A stretch of 64,000 nt of DNA, from assembly GCA_013400975.1 (NCBI GenBank), contig WBMZ01000208.1:62001-126000 (forward strand). Direction: 5' to 3'. A program made the position numbers and the translations under genes. Every line of letters begins with the position of its first letter. Position 1 is the stretch's first letter. The stretch is from Atrichornis clamosus. Taxonomy: Eukaryota; Chordata; Aves; Passeriformes; Menuridae. The notes under the pieces are model-generated. The model was not told where the DNA came from and made no database searches. It saw only the letters and a program-made list of their open reading frames with translations. Below, piece by piece: positions 39,000 to 52,559 of the stretch.

Positions 39000-39020
39000 A
39001 AAAAAAAAAAAAAAAAAAAA
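39000..39020 (+). repeat. A21 homopolymer
   Basis: This is the longest homopolymer in the window. CR1 does not leave poly(A) tails, so if it is a tail it would mark a rare processed retrocopy. No coding-like sequence or AATAAA lies just upstream, so a simple A tract is the more likely reading. Confidence 0.95.
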
Positions 39021-40272
39021 CTCTCAGAATTAACTCAGTCAAAGAAAGCCAGGTGCCATCTTTGCATTATATCCAAATGAGATGCAGCTGTTTAAATGTA
39101 AATGTTAAACAAGAGAGAAGAATGCCTTAATTAGCCCTCAAAAGGAGACAGGAAAGCTGTAAGAATGCACCTGACACTAAGCAGTATGAGATAAACTCAT
39201 TCCAGCTGTCACTGAACTGACTGTTTGAAGGCAGAGCAATGCTATTTTGTGCAAACAATGTAAAATGCTTAGGGAACTGCAATTAGTATCAACATGCATA
39301 GTGTAAGTGAATGCAGCCTGCTGGTGTTTACTTGGCTTTGAATTGCTAGGGTTTGGAGTAAAAAAATAAAATTAGTTATGCATTACACACTGGAGATTTT
39401 ATTCCAGGCTTTTATGCATTACTGAGAAAAAGGCACAGGAGAGTGAAAAGAAAGGAAGCCATCAATCTGACTTGAAAAGAAGATATGATACTCAAAGGTC
39501 ATTCTGAGTTTTCTCCTTCCTACTTGAGCAATAAAATGTTCAGATTGAATCTATAAGAGAAATTCTCATACAAGCTGTCCATCACATAAATAAGCTGAAT
39601 TGTCCCATGCAGTGTCAATGTTACATATCTTGCCAGGTGGAAAAAATAAAGATCTGATTTTTTTCTTTATTGAAACATTCACAAAAAACAGAATCAAGAT
39701 TGTTTAGTATAACCAAAATCTCTAGTTTATTTTATGTCTTTATATGTAAAGTAATACATATAAATAAACAGTATATATACGACAGTGATTGTATACCAGT
39801 GCATACAAGGAACTGAGATTTATAGAAATGCAGCTCTACCAAATATATTCTTGAATAGGACATTGTTTCCTCTCAATAACCTTGACTATAAGTCAATTTT
39901 TTTTGTGTTTTTTATTCTCATGGGAGTTCACCTCAATACTCAAGGTTTCCTTAATCTAATCTTTCACCAGACTTGCCTTAGTAAAGCCATGGGGTGAAGC
40001 TGTGCATAAAAAGCCTTCATTAATTTTTGCCAAATCTTCTGTAAATAAATACCACTTATAGAAAATTAAAGCCCCTAAGGGACTGAGTCTACAAGTTAGA
40101 GATTTACCTAATGACGAAAATAAAAATCCAAATCTGAAGACATTTTGAAAGTAAAAAGCAAGCATGTAAATAGCCTTTTTAAAGTATGCTTTAAATCACT
40201 CATATCACCTATTTTGATTCAAAGAAAATATTTTGATCCATTAGGCAAAACTGAAGCCAGATCTTTTGAAAT
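39021..40272. other. Unique AT-rich DNA, no gene seen
   Basis: Only short frames (60-70 codons) are present. There are small AT-rich stretches such as TATATGTAAAG near 39740 and TACATATAAATAAAC near 39756. No repeat family or RNA gene was recognised. Confidence 0.6.
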
Positions 40273-41975
40273 TGCAGAAGAGGAACCATCTAAGTAACTT
40301 CAAGGTGCATGAGTCCATGGTACATGACGAGATGTACCTGTGAGTCCTGTGGGGACTGGCAGATGAAGTGCCTAAGCTACTATCCATCATATCTGAGAAG
40401 CTGTGGCAATGAAGTTTCCACAAACTGGAAATATGGAAACATAACCCTCATTTTTAAAAAGGGAAAAGGTCATGGAGCACATACTTCTGGAAACTATTCG
40501 AAGGCACATGGAAAATAAGGAGGTGATGGTGAAACCTAACATGACTTTACTAGGGGAAAATTGTACCTGACAAATTTTATGTTCTCTGATGGGGCTGCAG
40601 CATTGGTGGGTGAGGGGAGAGCAACTGACATCATCTACGTGGACTTGTGCAAGTAATTGGACATTTTCCTGCATCACATCCTTGTCTCTAAACTGGACAG
40701 ACAAGGATTTAAAAGATGGGCCCCTTGATGTATAAGGAATTGTCTGGATGGTCACACTCAAAGAGTTGTGGTCATTGGCTTAATGTCCAAGCGAGGGTAA
40801 GTGATGAGCGGTGTTGCTCAGGGGTCAGTGTGGTGACCGTGCTGTGTAGCGTGTGTGTAGTGACATGGGCAGCGGGACTGATGCACTCTCAGCAAGTTTG
40901 ACACCAAGCTGTGTGATGCAGTTGACAGGAGGGAAGGAATGCCATCCAGAGGGATCTTGACAGACTTGAGAGGTGGGCCTGTGCAAACCTCATGGCATTC
41001 AAACAGTGAAGAGCACGGTCCTGCGTCTGAGTCTGGGCAATCCCAAGTACAGGCTTGGCAGAGAATGGATTGAGAGCTGACCTGGGGAGAAGAACTTGGA
41101 GGAGCTGGTGGATGAGAAGCTCAACAGGACTCGGCAGTGTGTGCTTGCAGCCTTGAAATCCAAATGTACCCTGGGCTGCATCAAAGGAATAGTGGCCAAC
41201 AGGTGACATGATAGGAAAAATTCTTCACTGTGAGGTGGTGGGGCACTGGAACAAGTTGCCCAGAGAAACTGTGGATCCTCCATTCTTGGAAGTGCTTAAG
41301 GCCAGGCTGGATGGAGCTCAGAGCAACCTGGTCTAGTGAAAGGTGTCTCTGCCCATGGCAGGGAGATGGAACTAGATGATCTTTAAGGTCCCTTCCAGCC
41401 CAGGCCATTCTATGATTCTGTGATGTTGTGATTCTCCCTCTCTAATCTACTCTGGTGAGAATGCCCCTGGAGTGCTGCATCTAGCTCTGGGGGCCCCAGC
41501 ATAAGAAGGAAATGGACCTGTTGGAGTTCGTTTGGCTACAAAAATTATCAGAGGGCTGGAACACCTCTCTCATGAAGACATGCTGAGAGATTTGGGGTTG
41601 TTCAGCCTGGAGAAGAGAAGGCTCCAGGAAAAGACCTTATAACAGTCTTCCAGTACCTAGAAGGGACTTACAAGAGAGCTGGAGAGGGACTTTTTACAAG
41701 AGCATGTAGTAATAGAACATTTCAGAATGGCTTTAAACTGAAAAAAGGTAGATTTAAGTTAGATATGGAAAAATTCCCTGCTGTGAGAGTGGTATAGCAC
41801 TGGAACGGGTTGTTCAGAGAAGTTGTGGATACCCCATTCCTGAATGTGTTCAAGGACAGGTTGGGTGGGGCTTTGAGCAACTTGGTTGAGTGAGTGACAT
41901 CCTTGTCCATGTCAGGGGGGGCTGGAACTAGATGATCTTTAAGGTCCCTCCTAACCCAAACCATTCTCTGATTCT
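40273..41975 (+). mobile_element. CR1 LINE, about 1.5 kb, interrupted by a nested CR1
   Basis: The copy runs from the N-terminal part of the reverse-transcriptase domain to the 3' end at 41975 (AACCCAAACCATTCTCTGATT). Identifying stretches are GGCAGATGAAGTGCC at about 40350, the IFKKGK codons at about 40450, GACATCATCTACGTGGACTT at about 40628 and CCTGGGCTGCATCAAAG at 41170. The catalytic FADD codons are deleted: AGCAAGTTTGACACC at about 40891 skips them. There are many frameshifts. At 41204 the body stops and a second CR1 3' end intervenes; the body resumes at about 41425 with GTGATTCTCC and continues co-linearly. The interrupted host copy is older than the insert. Confidence 0.93.
41205..41424 (+). 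mobile_element. CR1 3' end nested inside another CR1
   Basis: This 220-bp 5'-truncated CR1 starts in the motif GGAAAAATTCTTCACTGTGAG (41214 on), carries the TGATCTTTAAGGTCCCTTCC 3' region and ends with CATTCTATGATTCTGTGAT at 41424. Both strands of evidence agree on nesting: the host CR1 lacks its continuation to the left, and resumes with at most a few bases lost to the right. It has the same orientation as the host. There is no visible target duplication, as is usual for CR1. Confidence 0.88.
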
Positions 41976-44900
41976 CTTGTATGATAAACCTGAGACAATC
42001 ACATTGGAAGAATTAGCCCATTTTTGCATGTTCAGAATACAGGAGTACAACACAGGGTGGGTCTATGCTAGTAATCAGAGGTGACTCTGGGAGGAGTTGA
42101 TCTGGTGGGCGCAGAGCAACACTGATCAGGTATAATGTTTAAATTATACTCGTTATCTGGCCTGTTACACCAGCTATGTGTTTTATCCTACCTGCTCACA
42201 AGACGTGCTGTTATAGCTTGCAGCAAGTTTTACAGTCACGGCATTTTTTTTTCCTTTGAAGTTCAACAATCTCTCTCATATATACAGAGATAACAAGCCT
42301 GTAATACAAAAAGCCATGCTAGCTATTGTTCATTATCATATATGTGCACGGGATGGGAATGTTGATGGCAGGAAAACTTTTACTGCAGCACCCATAATTC
42401 GGTGCCAGGATCTACAGGAAACATCCATTTGTAAACACAGCAGGAGTAGCCGCACTGTGATCCCAAATACACTATGTAGTGACACCAACATTTTGGTTAC
42501 TGCTTGATGTGCAGACTTCCCATACTGATAAGTACTGCAAAGCATCTCTTCTGCTGTGGAACAGGGTGGCTCACTTGAGGGGAATGAGCAATAATATTTA
42601 TGAGACCCAATTATTCACATATTTGCATGCAAAATGGATCCTCAGCTAGTAAGCTCTTGATTTTGCGTGGTATGTAAAAAAAGGTTTATATGAACTATTC
42701 ATAATATTAACAGATCCCCACATGAGGGAGCAATTGATAAGAGATAGGTATTGTCAATAGGCCTATACTGAGACTCTCACAGAAGGAATCACACACAGAA
42801 AACTAGAGGATTTTCATGTACATGATGTATCTTGTTTGACATGGAGAAAATGAGGATGCTGAGAGCAGGCAACCTTTAACCCTATCCCAAATTCTATTAT
42901 GTTAGTAGTATGCAAAATACTTGCAAATACTATAGAGAGGAAAACACTATGTCTAACATTGTAAACTTTCCCTTAAGGACTGAATGTGTGAGAGAATTTG
43001 GGAACTGGTCTTTTGGGTCATATAGCTATTTACTGGCAGAAGTAGGAATGGAAATGAGGTCTCCTAAATTCCTGCTAATACACCATACACTGCTGCCTTA
43101 CACTACATGGACTTAAGCACAGACAGATATTTCAGTGCAGTAAAAATGGGTTTGAATTAGAGCAAAAGGCACCATTAGCAAGAAACAACTGAAGGTACCA
43201 AAAAGGTACTTAGGTGAAATAGCCAATGAGATCTTTGCAAAACAGTCACAGTGAAAGATATCATAATATCTCTTCAGGCTGATAGATCTCCAACAAACCC
43301 AACATTTTCCTAATGATGCACCAGAAAGAGAGAATCTTCCTTCTTTACCAAATAAGCCCTAAGAAAGTTTGCTTCTGTTTGAGAATGGAAGCAATAAGGT
43401 TGGTTTTTCTGAAAAGTGTGTTATTCTTTTCCTTATTACCACAGATGAGTCACATTGCAACGACTACATTGTCTTTCTCTATCTTCTGTCTCCATAAGCT
43501 AAGAGATCTATGCTTACCTACTTTTAGTCATTAAAAATGGCACTGCTGCCCTTCATTAGTTGTTTGTAATACCACCTCCAAAAGGAAAACATTCACATTG
43601 CTTTGTAAAAACAACCTCAATTTTGCCAGCTGCTCATGCTGGTCAGCCACAGGAGTACCCTCCAAACTTCCGTTCCTATGCTCAGCTGTCATGTTCACCC
43701 TGAGTGTCCCTGGCCTGGCTTTCTGACAAGGAGCTCTCAGACAGATGCTCATGGATTTTGCAGATCACCTAACCAGGACATGATGCCAAATTATATTTTG
43801 TGGCTCTTCAGAAGCTGCAGGTTTTTTATCATTCATATATCGAGTCCCAGCAGTCAGGAAAGATGCCAGCTGTGCCCCTGAAGACCTGACCACTCTGGAT
43901 GGATGACATAGTGGTTGTGGCCTACCCATCCATGGCTGTAAAAATGATGCACTGATTTGCACTGTGACGAGCCTACAAGAGTGTAATCATACTGTCAGAA
44001 AGTATCCAAATGCTCCTTATGGCCAGCCAGTCCTATTTGGACATCCATCTTCTGGAAACCCTGTACAGGGGTGAGAGGGGCAGCTCTCAAGAGTGATATA
44101 GAGAGTAGTGTAGATGTAGCTCTCTTCCAAAATATTCAGTGGGATCATATCCCAAATTACTACAGCTTCCTGCAACATAATACCTCTACCATTAGATTGC
44201 AGTCTGGCAGCCGGGTTTATAAATCAGTTTTCCTCAACTGCTGTTTAATACACTTAGTGGTGATTACTCCTGGCTCCATGGAGTAGATCTGCTATTATTA
44301 AGTAACATTGGACAGACTAATTGTTATTATTTACTTCTTTCTGTGATGAACTTGTGTCCTTTGCTGGCTGATGAATGATGCAGGGGATTATTACAAATGA
44401 AACATGAAATGAAAACTGTTATATTCACAATTTCTAATCCTTTAAAGAAAAAATACTGATCAGTATTTAATAACAAGATGAATACTGGAAGGTTCCTACT
44501 CACTCCCTGTCCCTGTCCAAAAAGTGGTGGTTGTTCTAAAAAGAGGCCCCAAACCTGCTTCCATTCTTTGCTCCAGTGAAGCAAGTCATTGTGCTTACAA
44601 CATTTTGTATGCCACAGTGGAAGACAAAAAGGGGCCAAAATTAGTCACATTTCATGAAGAAAGAAGGGATTCTTATCCCAGCTGGCAGTAACAGAGCAAG
44701 TGCCACTGGCATCCTTTTCTAAATAAGGTCTACCAAAAACGTAATATCTTAGTACAAAGGGAACAGTCAGAAATGCCCTTGGGATCGCTGTTGCTGTTAC
44801 CTTTGGATAAAAAGTGTTTGTAAGCATTACATACAGTGATGGATAGCATGATACAGCTGTGAGTACACTTCCATGCTGTAGAGATACAGTGGGCTTTAGG

Positions 44901-47900
44901 CTTTTCTAACTAAACTGGTCTTACAGAGTAAAAATTCTGGTTTAGTCATGTTTCTGCAGGAGAATGGGTTTGGGAGGTAATGAGGATATTTGCATCGTGA
45001 AGAAGACTTCATATTAATGTTGAGTAGGTCAATACACCCACACATGGCAGGTAATACCAGAATAGGCTCTGAAGGTCACATAACTGTGTTATTGACAAGC
45101 TTTTGTACAAATGTCATGAAAATTAAGCTTTATTTTATGTAACCAGAGGATATAGCTTGGGTGTTGATAGTACTACTTTCTTTACCTTCTGCACAGCATT
45201 TGGAGTCTTTTTTTTGAGCTTTTCTTTTTTTGACAATGAGCAAAAAAGAAACCCAACCCAGTTGTCCTTTCATTGACTTCCTCTATCTTGGATAAACCCC
45301 ATAATCCTCTCTGAGATACATCTACCATCTTTCAAAATTATAGGCAGTATAATCAATTGTGATAATTCCCTAAAACTGAAATTTGAATTATTATTTAAAA
45401 TTTTAAAATGTGAGGGGTTTTTTTGCCACCTTTCTATTCCTGATGTCATCACCACCTACATACATGACTCTGCTGGTTCCATTTCCAGTGCTCTCTCATG
45501 CAGGCTGCAGGCTGAAAGAGAATGAATATAACATCCGCTTTTATATATTCTTTGGCATACCATTTCAAACAGTCTGTTTATAAAAGCAATTAATTTGTTT
45601 AAATTTTGGAGGCATAAATATTTATTCCATAAGGCCTCAATCATACAACTTAGACAACCCAAAATGCTTATTTGACTTGAAATTGTGCACACAGGCAATG
45701 AAGAGTCTGGTCTTGAGATGATCGAAAATTTTGATAGATGAGAAAGAGAAAATGAAAACATTTCAGAATGTAAATGAAATTTTTCACTAGAACATTGACT
45801 ACTGAATATTTTTTGAATGACTGAGTTTTGTCTTTGGTAAACTAGAGAGTTTAGGATTAGGACTTGGCTACATTTCAAGAAATAAGTATATGAGGCAAAA
45901 TAAGATTCCTCTTTTCCCCTGTTTTGTTTTTCTCTCTGTGTCTAAACTGCAACATAAACTCTCTTTTCTGTACTCCATTACAAGATTTTTAAATAGATGA
46001 GAAACAAACTCATCTTCTATGACATTTCCCCTTATGTGTGAATACAATTGTAATGTGTAGAAAAAGATGCTAATGATGAGCCCACATCTTACTTTTCAGT
46101 GCTTTTCAGCTATTCTCAGAATGTTTTACAGTTGAAGTGAGCACTGCTATTCTTATTGTACTCTCTAAGGAAACTGAGGCAAAAATCAGTCTTAATATAT
46201 TCAAGATTGTTCAATAAGACATTATACAAACTAAGATTGGAAATAGGTCCTCTTTGAGTAAAGAAAAACCTCAAATTAACTGCTAATGAAAATTATTACT
46301 ATAGGGCATTTTAAAGGAATACTCAGAGATACTGTTGAAGATGCTCTGCATAGAACAGCCTTATATCTCAATCATTATATAAACAAGTGTGGGTATATTA
46401 ATATATTTCAATGTGCTTCTGTTGGATTGAACTGTTGTTCATGTGGTACAGAACTTACATGTAGGCACTTCAAAGGAAAGATTAACACTATCCAATTTTT
46501 ATCTTAATGAGCCAGATAATCCCCTAGTATAAATATGCACAAATCTACTGAAGTAAAAATCTCAGTCCCTTTCCCACGTCTGACAGGGAGAGTAGTCAAA
46601 GCCTATATCTCAAAAATGGCTAAACTCACATTAATTTGTCTTTATCCCACATGTCTTTTACTACTGTCTTCTTTGTCAGTGTGGAAAACATCAACCTGCC
46701 CATCACATGGACTCACAGCTGAGGCACTGTCACAGACTGACTTATCTGCAGATCTTCAGTATTCATGCTCAGTTATTTAACATGATTGAATCATAGCATG
46801 ATTTTATGACTCAGTTCTCACAATATCCTTTTCTCTTGCCCTAAATAAATGAATTTTATCCTCCTGCTATTTATGCAGAATGCCATTGCAGTGATAACCT
46901 GATATTTGGCTTATAGCCTTTCCAATAGCTTATAACTACTGCATTAAGCATAGGTAGCTTATCCTCACATTCTTTCACAGACTATATTCTCCCTAATCAT
47001 AGGGCTTTTGGGAGGCCACATTGTCATTGTCAGTCAGTTTATGCTACCAGTCTCCCTTATGCACGGCTTAAGTTTCCAAACATTTTACTCCAAATTTGCT
47101 TTTCATACTTGTAAGCAGCTTCTTTTAAACAAAGCTGCCTCATTATCTTTCTTTCAGCCCCTCCCCAAAACCCTGCAGAGATGCTTACAAAACCCACATA
47201 AATGACTAGATTGCAAGCACGTTATGATGACATCCTGCCCTGCTCACCGGCACTGTCCCACTGTTATTCTGTACTCCCTTTGTGCCTTCCTGTTGCAGGC
47301 CTTGTGTGTAAACCCTTGCAGTCAGTCACCTTGCTCTGTTTTCTCTCCACACTGAGGTCCTGGTTTATAAGCACAGTTGAGGCACGGCATCGTTGTCTTG
47401 GGTTTGTCAGTTCTAAGACAAGAGCCTGCAGAATCCAAACACAGGTGGCATATCTAGCTGCCATGTCACCCTCCCCATCCTCAAAACTTATTAAAGGAGG
47501 TAAAACCCTTTGATCTGTAAGGTTTAGTGTCACCTGGGAAATCTGCTCTAAGATGCTAAGGCCTCATCCATGTTCTACTAATTTGCAGGTGCTAAAGCCA
47601 TACCAAGAGAACATGAACTGCGTAGACCTTTAACAAATGTTTTGTGGGTGCAAGGAATGCAAGTCTGAACCTTTGCCAAAATCCAGTTAGTAAGTACAGT
47701 GCCATAAAAAGCAGCTTAGAGATTGGGCCATAGGTAATTAGTCTCATTATTTTTGATTCATAGAAACATTTGAACTTATTTTTCTAACAAGGCTTCATAC
47801 CTTATTCTTGTCTGTATTAGTAGCACCATGACTTTGGTGCCAGAATGAGAGACTTGTAACAAAGGCTTACCTTTGTTGCAAGCATCCTCCAGCAGATGTG

Positions 47901-49308
47901 ACTTCTGTTATCTGCTTTAGGCTGTTGTATATATTTTCCAAACAAGAACAAGTATATGACTCCCATTAATTTATAGATAACTGTCAGAGCTGGGAACTCT
48001 TCCAACAGACCTTATTATAGATGTGTTTTATCAGTGGAGTTTAAATTAAAACATCTGTAAAAGCACTAGGATTATTCTCTCTCTCACACAAAGATACAAG
48101 CATGTTCTGAACTGAAATCAATAAAGACCCTGACTCAGAGGATATGTTGCGATTTACGTTAACGTGTATTATGGGAAAATGATAGTCCGGCTTCTGCCTG
48201 GTGCAGGATATGCAAGAATAAGTTCTATGCATCCTTTCAAGGATAAAAAATGCTACAAAGATACAACATTTATTTGGCAGTTCATATCACTATTTCACAG
48301 AACTTTTTCTCCAGATTAAATTGCAAGAATTGGTAACTGAGTAATGTGAATTCTGTTGAAATAGTCTAGGTTGTTGCACCTGCACTGTAATTTCAACAGC
48401 TAACAAGAAAATTGTATTGTCATGCAAAATCTATCTCATAACAATTTAATCCAAAAGGTCATCTGAATCAGGAATGCCAGTGCTCTGCTTCAAAGCAGAA
48501 AAAATAAAAAAGGAAAACAGAAAATGAAAGACACAAAGAGACTTTGTAAAATGTTTCTTGAACAAAATTTGTGAATTCTATCCTCTGTCAGCAAGGAAAG
48601 ACTAAAAGCTTCTGGAAGGTTCCTAAACTCTCAGCCAAGTTCTTGATACAGTTTTGTGCCCTGAAGAAAATTGTAGCCATTTGTTTAAGCAATGAAGTTT
48701 CCATCTGTTCTATCTTAGTTTAAAGTAGCAGTATATTTTCAAGAACCTCTAGGCAATGTTTACTGAAAGCATAAAATGTCCCTGAAGTGACATCACAGAA
48801 ACAAAATATAGATGGCAGAAATTTAAAGCTCACAATCACAGGAAAATGCAGTTACAGCTTCATCCAGACACACACACATAATTATATCTGTATATATAAA
48901 TAAAGAATAAACAGGGACAGAAGGAGCTCTGGGTTTGCTTTAAAAATACATGACGGATTTCAGCTGACTTAGCTGGTTAGCAGGGAATCACTCTAAATAA
49001 AATAAATGCATTTTTACTTTGTGTGACAAACAGAAACTAAATTAAACATCAACTTAGATGTAATTTATGAAATATTCAAGTTATGTATTCCACTACAACT
49101 TTACTCAACATATATGTAATATGTGTTCAGACAATTTTGGAACAATACAGAATGTCGAAAGAAAAAATCTAAAGCCAGCAAATTCCGACTAATTTTATTT
49201 GTCGTGTGTGCCACCTACAGAAATGTTAGTAAAAAGAACCTAAGTGCAGCCCACCAGTGCAAGGCTTCAGATAACTGATAGCAAATATATTGTTAGTGTC
49301 CTGAGTTT
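41976..49308. other. 7.3-kb unique DNA, no gene recognised
   Basis: There is no repeat family, RNA gene or well-bounded exon. The longest frame is 140 codons (minus, 45456-45878) and carries no domain I recognise. Other frames near 43.5-43.9 and 47.2-47.5 kb overlap on both strands. A short CA run (48870-48878) lies beside an AT run (48886-48899). Regulatory or conserved non-coding sequence may be present but cannot be told from a single sequence. Confidence 0.5.
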
Positions 49309-50330
49309 TTGGAATAAGTTGACTGGGTGGCTGGGCCCAGAGAGTGGTGGTGATCACCAGAGGTCTTCCCCAGGGCTCAGTATTGTGGCCAGCCCTTTTT
49401 AATATCTTTATCAATGACCAAGATGAGAGGTTCAAGTGCACCCCCAGCAAGTTTGCAGATGACACCAAGTTGTGTGGGAGTGTTGATGTGCTGGACGGCA
49501 GGAAGGCTTTGCAGAGGGATATGGACAGGCTGGATCAATGAGTCAAGGCCAGTTGTATGAGGGTCAACAAGGCCAAGTGCAAAGTGCTGCCCTTGGGTCA
49601 CAACAACTCCATGCATCACTGTAGCATGGGGGAAGAGTAGGTGGAAAGCTGCCTGACAGAAAAGGACCTGGGGGTACTGGCCAACAGTGGCTGAACATGT
49701 TCCAAGGTGTGCTCAGGTGGCCAAGAAGGCCAGTGCCATCCTGGCCTGGATCAGCAACAGTGTGGCCAGCAGGACCAGGGCAGTGACCGTCCCCCTGTAC
49801 TCGGCACTGGTGAGGCCACACCTCAAATCCTGTGTCCAGTTCTGAGCCCCTCACTGCAAGAAGGACATTGAGGGGCTGGAGCGTGTCCAGAGCAGGGCAA
49901 CGGAGCTGGGGAAGGGTCTGGAGCACAAGTCCTGTGAGGAGCAGCTGAGGGAGCTGGAGGTGTTTAGCCTGGAGAAGAGGAGGCTCAGGGGAGATCCTAT
50001 TGCTCTCTACAACTGCCTGACAGGAGGGTGTAGCCAGGTGGGGGTCAGTCTCTGCTCCTAGGTAAAAAGTGAAAGGATGAGAAGTGGCTCCAGAGGAGAT
50101 TTAGATTAGATATTAGGAAAAATTTTTTCACCGAGAAGGTGTCAAAGCATTGGAACAGGCTTCCCAGGGAAGTGGTGGAGTCATCATCCCTGGGAGTGTT
50201 CGAAAAACATGCGGATAAGGCATTTGAAGACATGGTTTGATGGTGAACATGGTGGTGCAGAGTTGATAGTTGGACTCAATGGTTTTAAAGGTCTTTTCCA
50301 GTCTTAAAGTTTTTAAGATTCTATTATTCT
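49309..50330 (+). mobile_element. CR1 LINE, 3' 1 kb, with intact FADD codons
   Basis: The frame at 49344-49541 reads [20 protein letters not shown] and then [12 protein letters not shown] is the CR1 reverse-transcriptase catalytic motif (49452-49463). A stop at 49541 ends the frame and later frameshifts break the rest. Further landmarks are GTGAGGCCACACCTC at about 49810, AGCCTGGAGAAGAGGAGGCT at about 49966 and GGAACAGGCTTCCCAGGGAAG at about 50152. The 3' end, GATTCTATTATTCT, is at 50330. The segment upstream of LPQG is shortened by about 25-30 bp compared with other CR1 copies as I remember them. 5'-truncated and non-functional. Confidence 0.94.
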
Positions 50331-52559
50331 CTTAGTGAAGTCTGTCTCAAGCTAACCTTGCTTACATTATATTAAGAATAATATAAATTCTAGTGCTCTG
50401 GAACAAAAGAAATATAAGAACATCCAGTATTTTCCAAAGTTCCAAGCATTTGGGGGATCCATTAGGAGCAGTAGTTGAGGTATGCATTTCAGTATTTCTT
50501 TCATCCTTCTGAGAGGCTTTTCATCAAGCTTCCTCATTTACCAGTAGAACACAATAGTCCTCTGTATTCTGAATGCATAGACAGACTTTCTGCTTGTTCA
50601 CAGGTATGCAATTTTCACTACTCAGGGCATAATTCAATCCATCATATTATTATTGAGATTCCTGAATAGTAAGTTCCTGATTCCCTTCTTGCATAAATAT
50701 GGTGAGGACTACCAGTATTTAACCATGACTGTGATGACTGAGTCATAAATAAGAGCCGTAATGTAAAATATAACAGTAATAAAAATCACTAAGACAGAAA
50801 ATCAGATTAAGTGGAACGTTGCACAGGAACCAGAGGAAAAGCTGAAGAGACTGAATATAAAACTTAAACTTGCACACACATTTGGAAGGAGAAGTTATTC
50901 AGCTGCCTTGATAACAACCTATTTGCCACAGCTCCTAATGGAAGTATCTATTTAGAGATTTAGTGAAAAAACTGAAGGAGGGAGGAGCGGGGTAGGGAGA
51001 CTGGATGTATGTTTACAGGAGGTACCTCGGTGTTTGAAGTAGCCTGATGAATGTGTATAAGGACCATCACTGCATTTAAATAGCTTGCCAGCATGCAACT
51101 ATATCTTTCTCCATGTCCAACCCAATCTGCTCCCTTCACCCAGTTCTTCAGCACCAACTGAGGTCCTGGCTCCTTCTCCTGCGTCTTTCTCTGTGGTCCC
51201 CATCCTTCTTTGCTCGGTGCTGCTAGGAAGGAGTTAAGTTGTTTTGCTAGATGCTTTCTGTTTCCTTTCTATCCTCTTTTTTTTCCTAAGGAATACGCTC
51301 ATGGGAGCAGGGGTTGAAGCTCTTTCCACCTTTTGCAATAGCCCTCCTGTCTCTTTTGCTCCTGGGCAGGCAGCAGCGGGGCAGCCAGCCAGGCAGATGG
51401 AAATTCTCTAGAGGGGGAGCTGGAAATATGCAGTGACCCACTTGCTGTTTCCAGGCTATGTTGCCCAGTTCTGTGTTCTGCCACAATCTGGACCATTTTA
51501 AACACTGCTAAGTATAGTTAGCATATACTATGTACACACTAAGGGGGACATCCAGCACAGTTATAAAGCTGGCATGCAGTTTTAAGTTTAGTCACTACAT
51601 CAGCAAGACTGAAAAATTACATTTGTTCCCTAAACCTTACATCTCTTTATTGCTGATTTTATGTATCCTATTGAGCTAGATCAGCCTAAGTCCCTAGCCT
51701 TACATATTTATATGTTTTGTGGCTGTGCCATGCTGTACCGTTACCTGGTTCCTCAATAACTTCCATTAGATTTGTGCTGTACAGCAAAAGTAGTAGATAA
51801 AGGCTAAAGAAATAGTACTTGATTCAGTACTTTAAAACAAATTAAAAATATTGAATCAAGACATTGCAATTTCAGGTCTTTGAGCCCAAATAACATTGAA
51901 AGAATTTATAGAAAAAAAGGTAACAATGGAATTATATCCACGTTTAAACTTACTAGCAACTGCTCTGTTTCTGCAATTGCTCTGTATTATATTTTCTGCC
52001 ATAAAAGTTATATGTTAGCCTATTTGGGTCTGTTTTGTATGAAGCCTGGGTATGATTTGTTAAGTGGCAGTAATGCTACAAAGACTATTGATTTTGCAAT
52101 GTTTTCCATGCAATGCTTGGCAACACTTTTTCAGAACAATTTAATTTTACTAGTGCAGAGGTCATAGCTCATGTTGTGTTACAGCATCATAAATGGAAGG
52201 CTTCAGTGAAGTTGCATTATATTTAACCCAGAGCAATCAAGAATGACTTTACATCTGTGTCTGCTCAGACAACTAAATATACTTCAAATACTTAGGAGCT
52301 GAGGAAGTCTGACACCATTTGCAACCTATCCCCTGTGCCAGTCACTGCATTTTGTACAGCCTTTCAGGCACTAAGAGCAGTGAGATGTCAAAGATGAAGC
52401 CATTGCAATGTGAGATAACCCATCAATCACATACAAAATATTATTGATAAACAGGATACTGAAGATTTTTTTTTCTGTAACAGGAGAAATTAAGTTAAGA
52501 ATAAGCACTTATGGTTCTATTCTACACAAAGAGCTTTGGCCAAGACCTCACTGTCTACA
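50331..52559. other. Unique DNA between CR1 copies, no gene seen
   Basis: A GC-richer part at 51100-51480 gives two overlapping minus frames (66 and 68 codons) without family likeness. The rest is AT-rich and unique. No exon pair or RNA gene was recognised. Confidence 0.55.

Noticed and set aside
45456..45878. 140-codon minus frame, one of the longest in the window
   Set aside because: Within the range expected by chance in 64 kb over six frames; no recognisable motif or splice sites.
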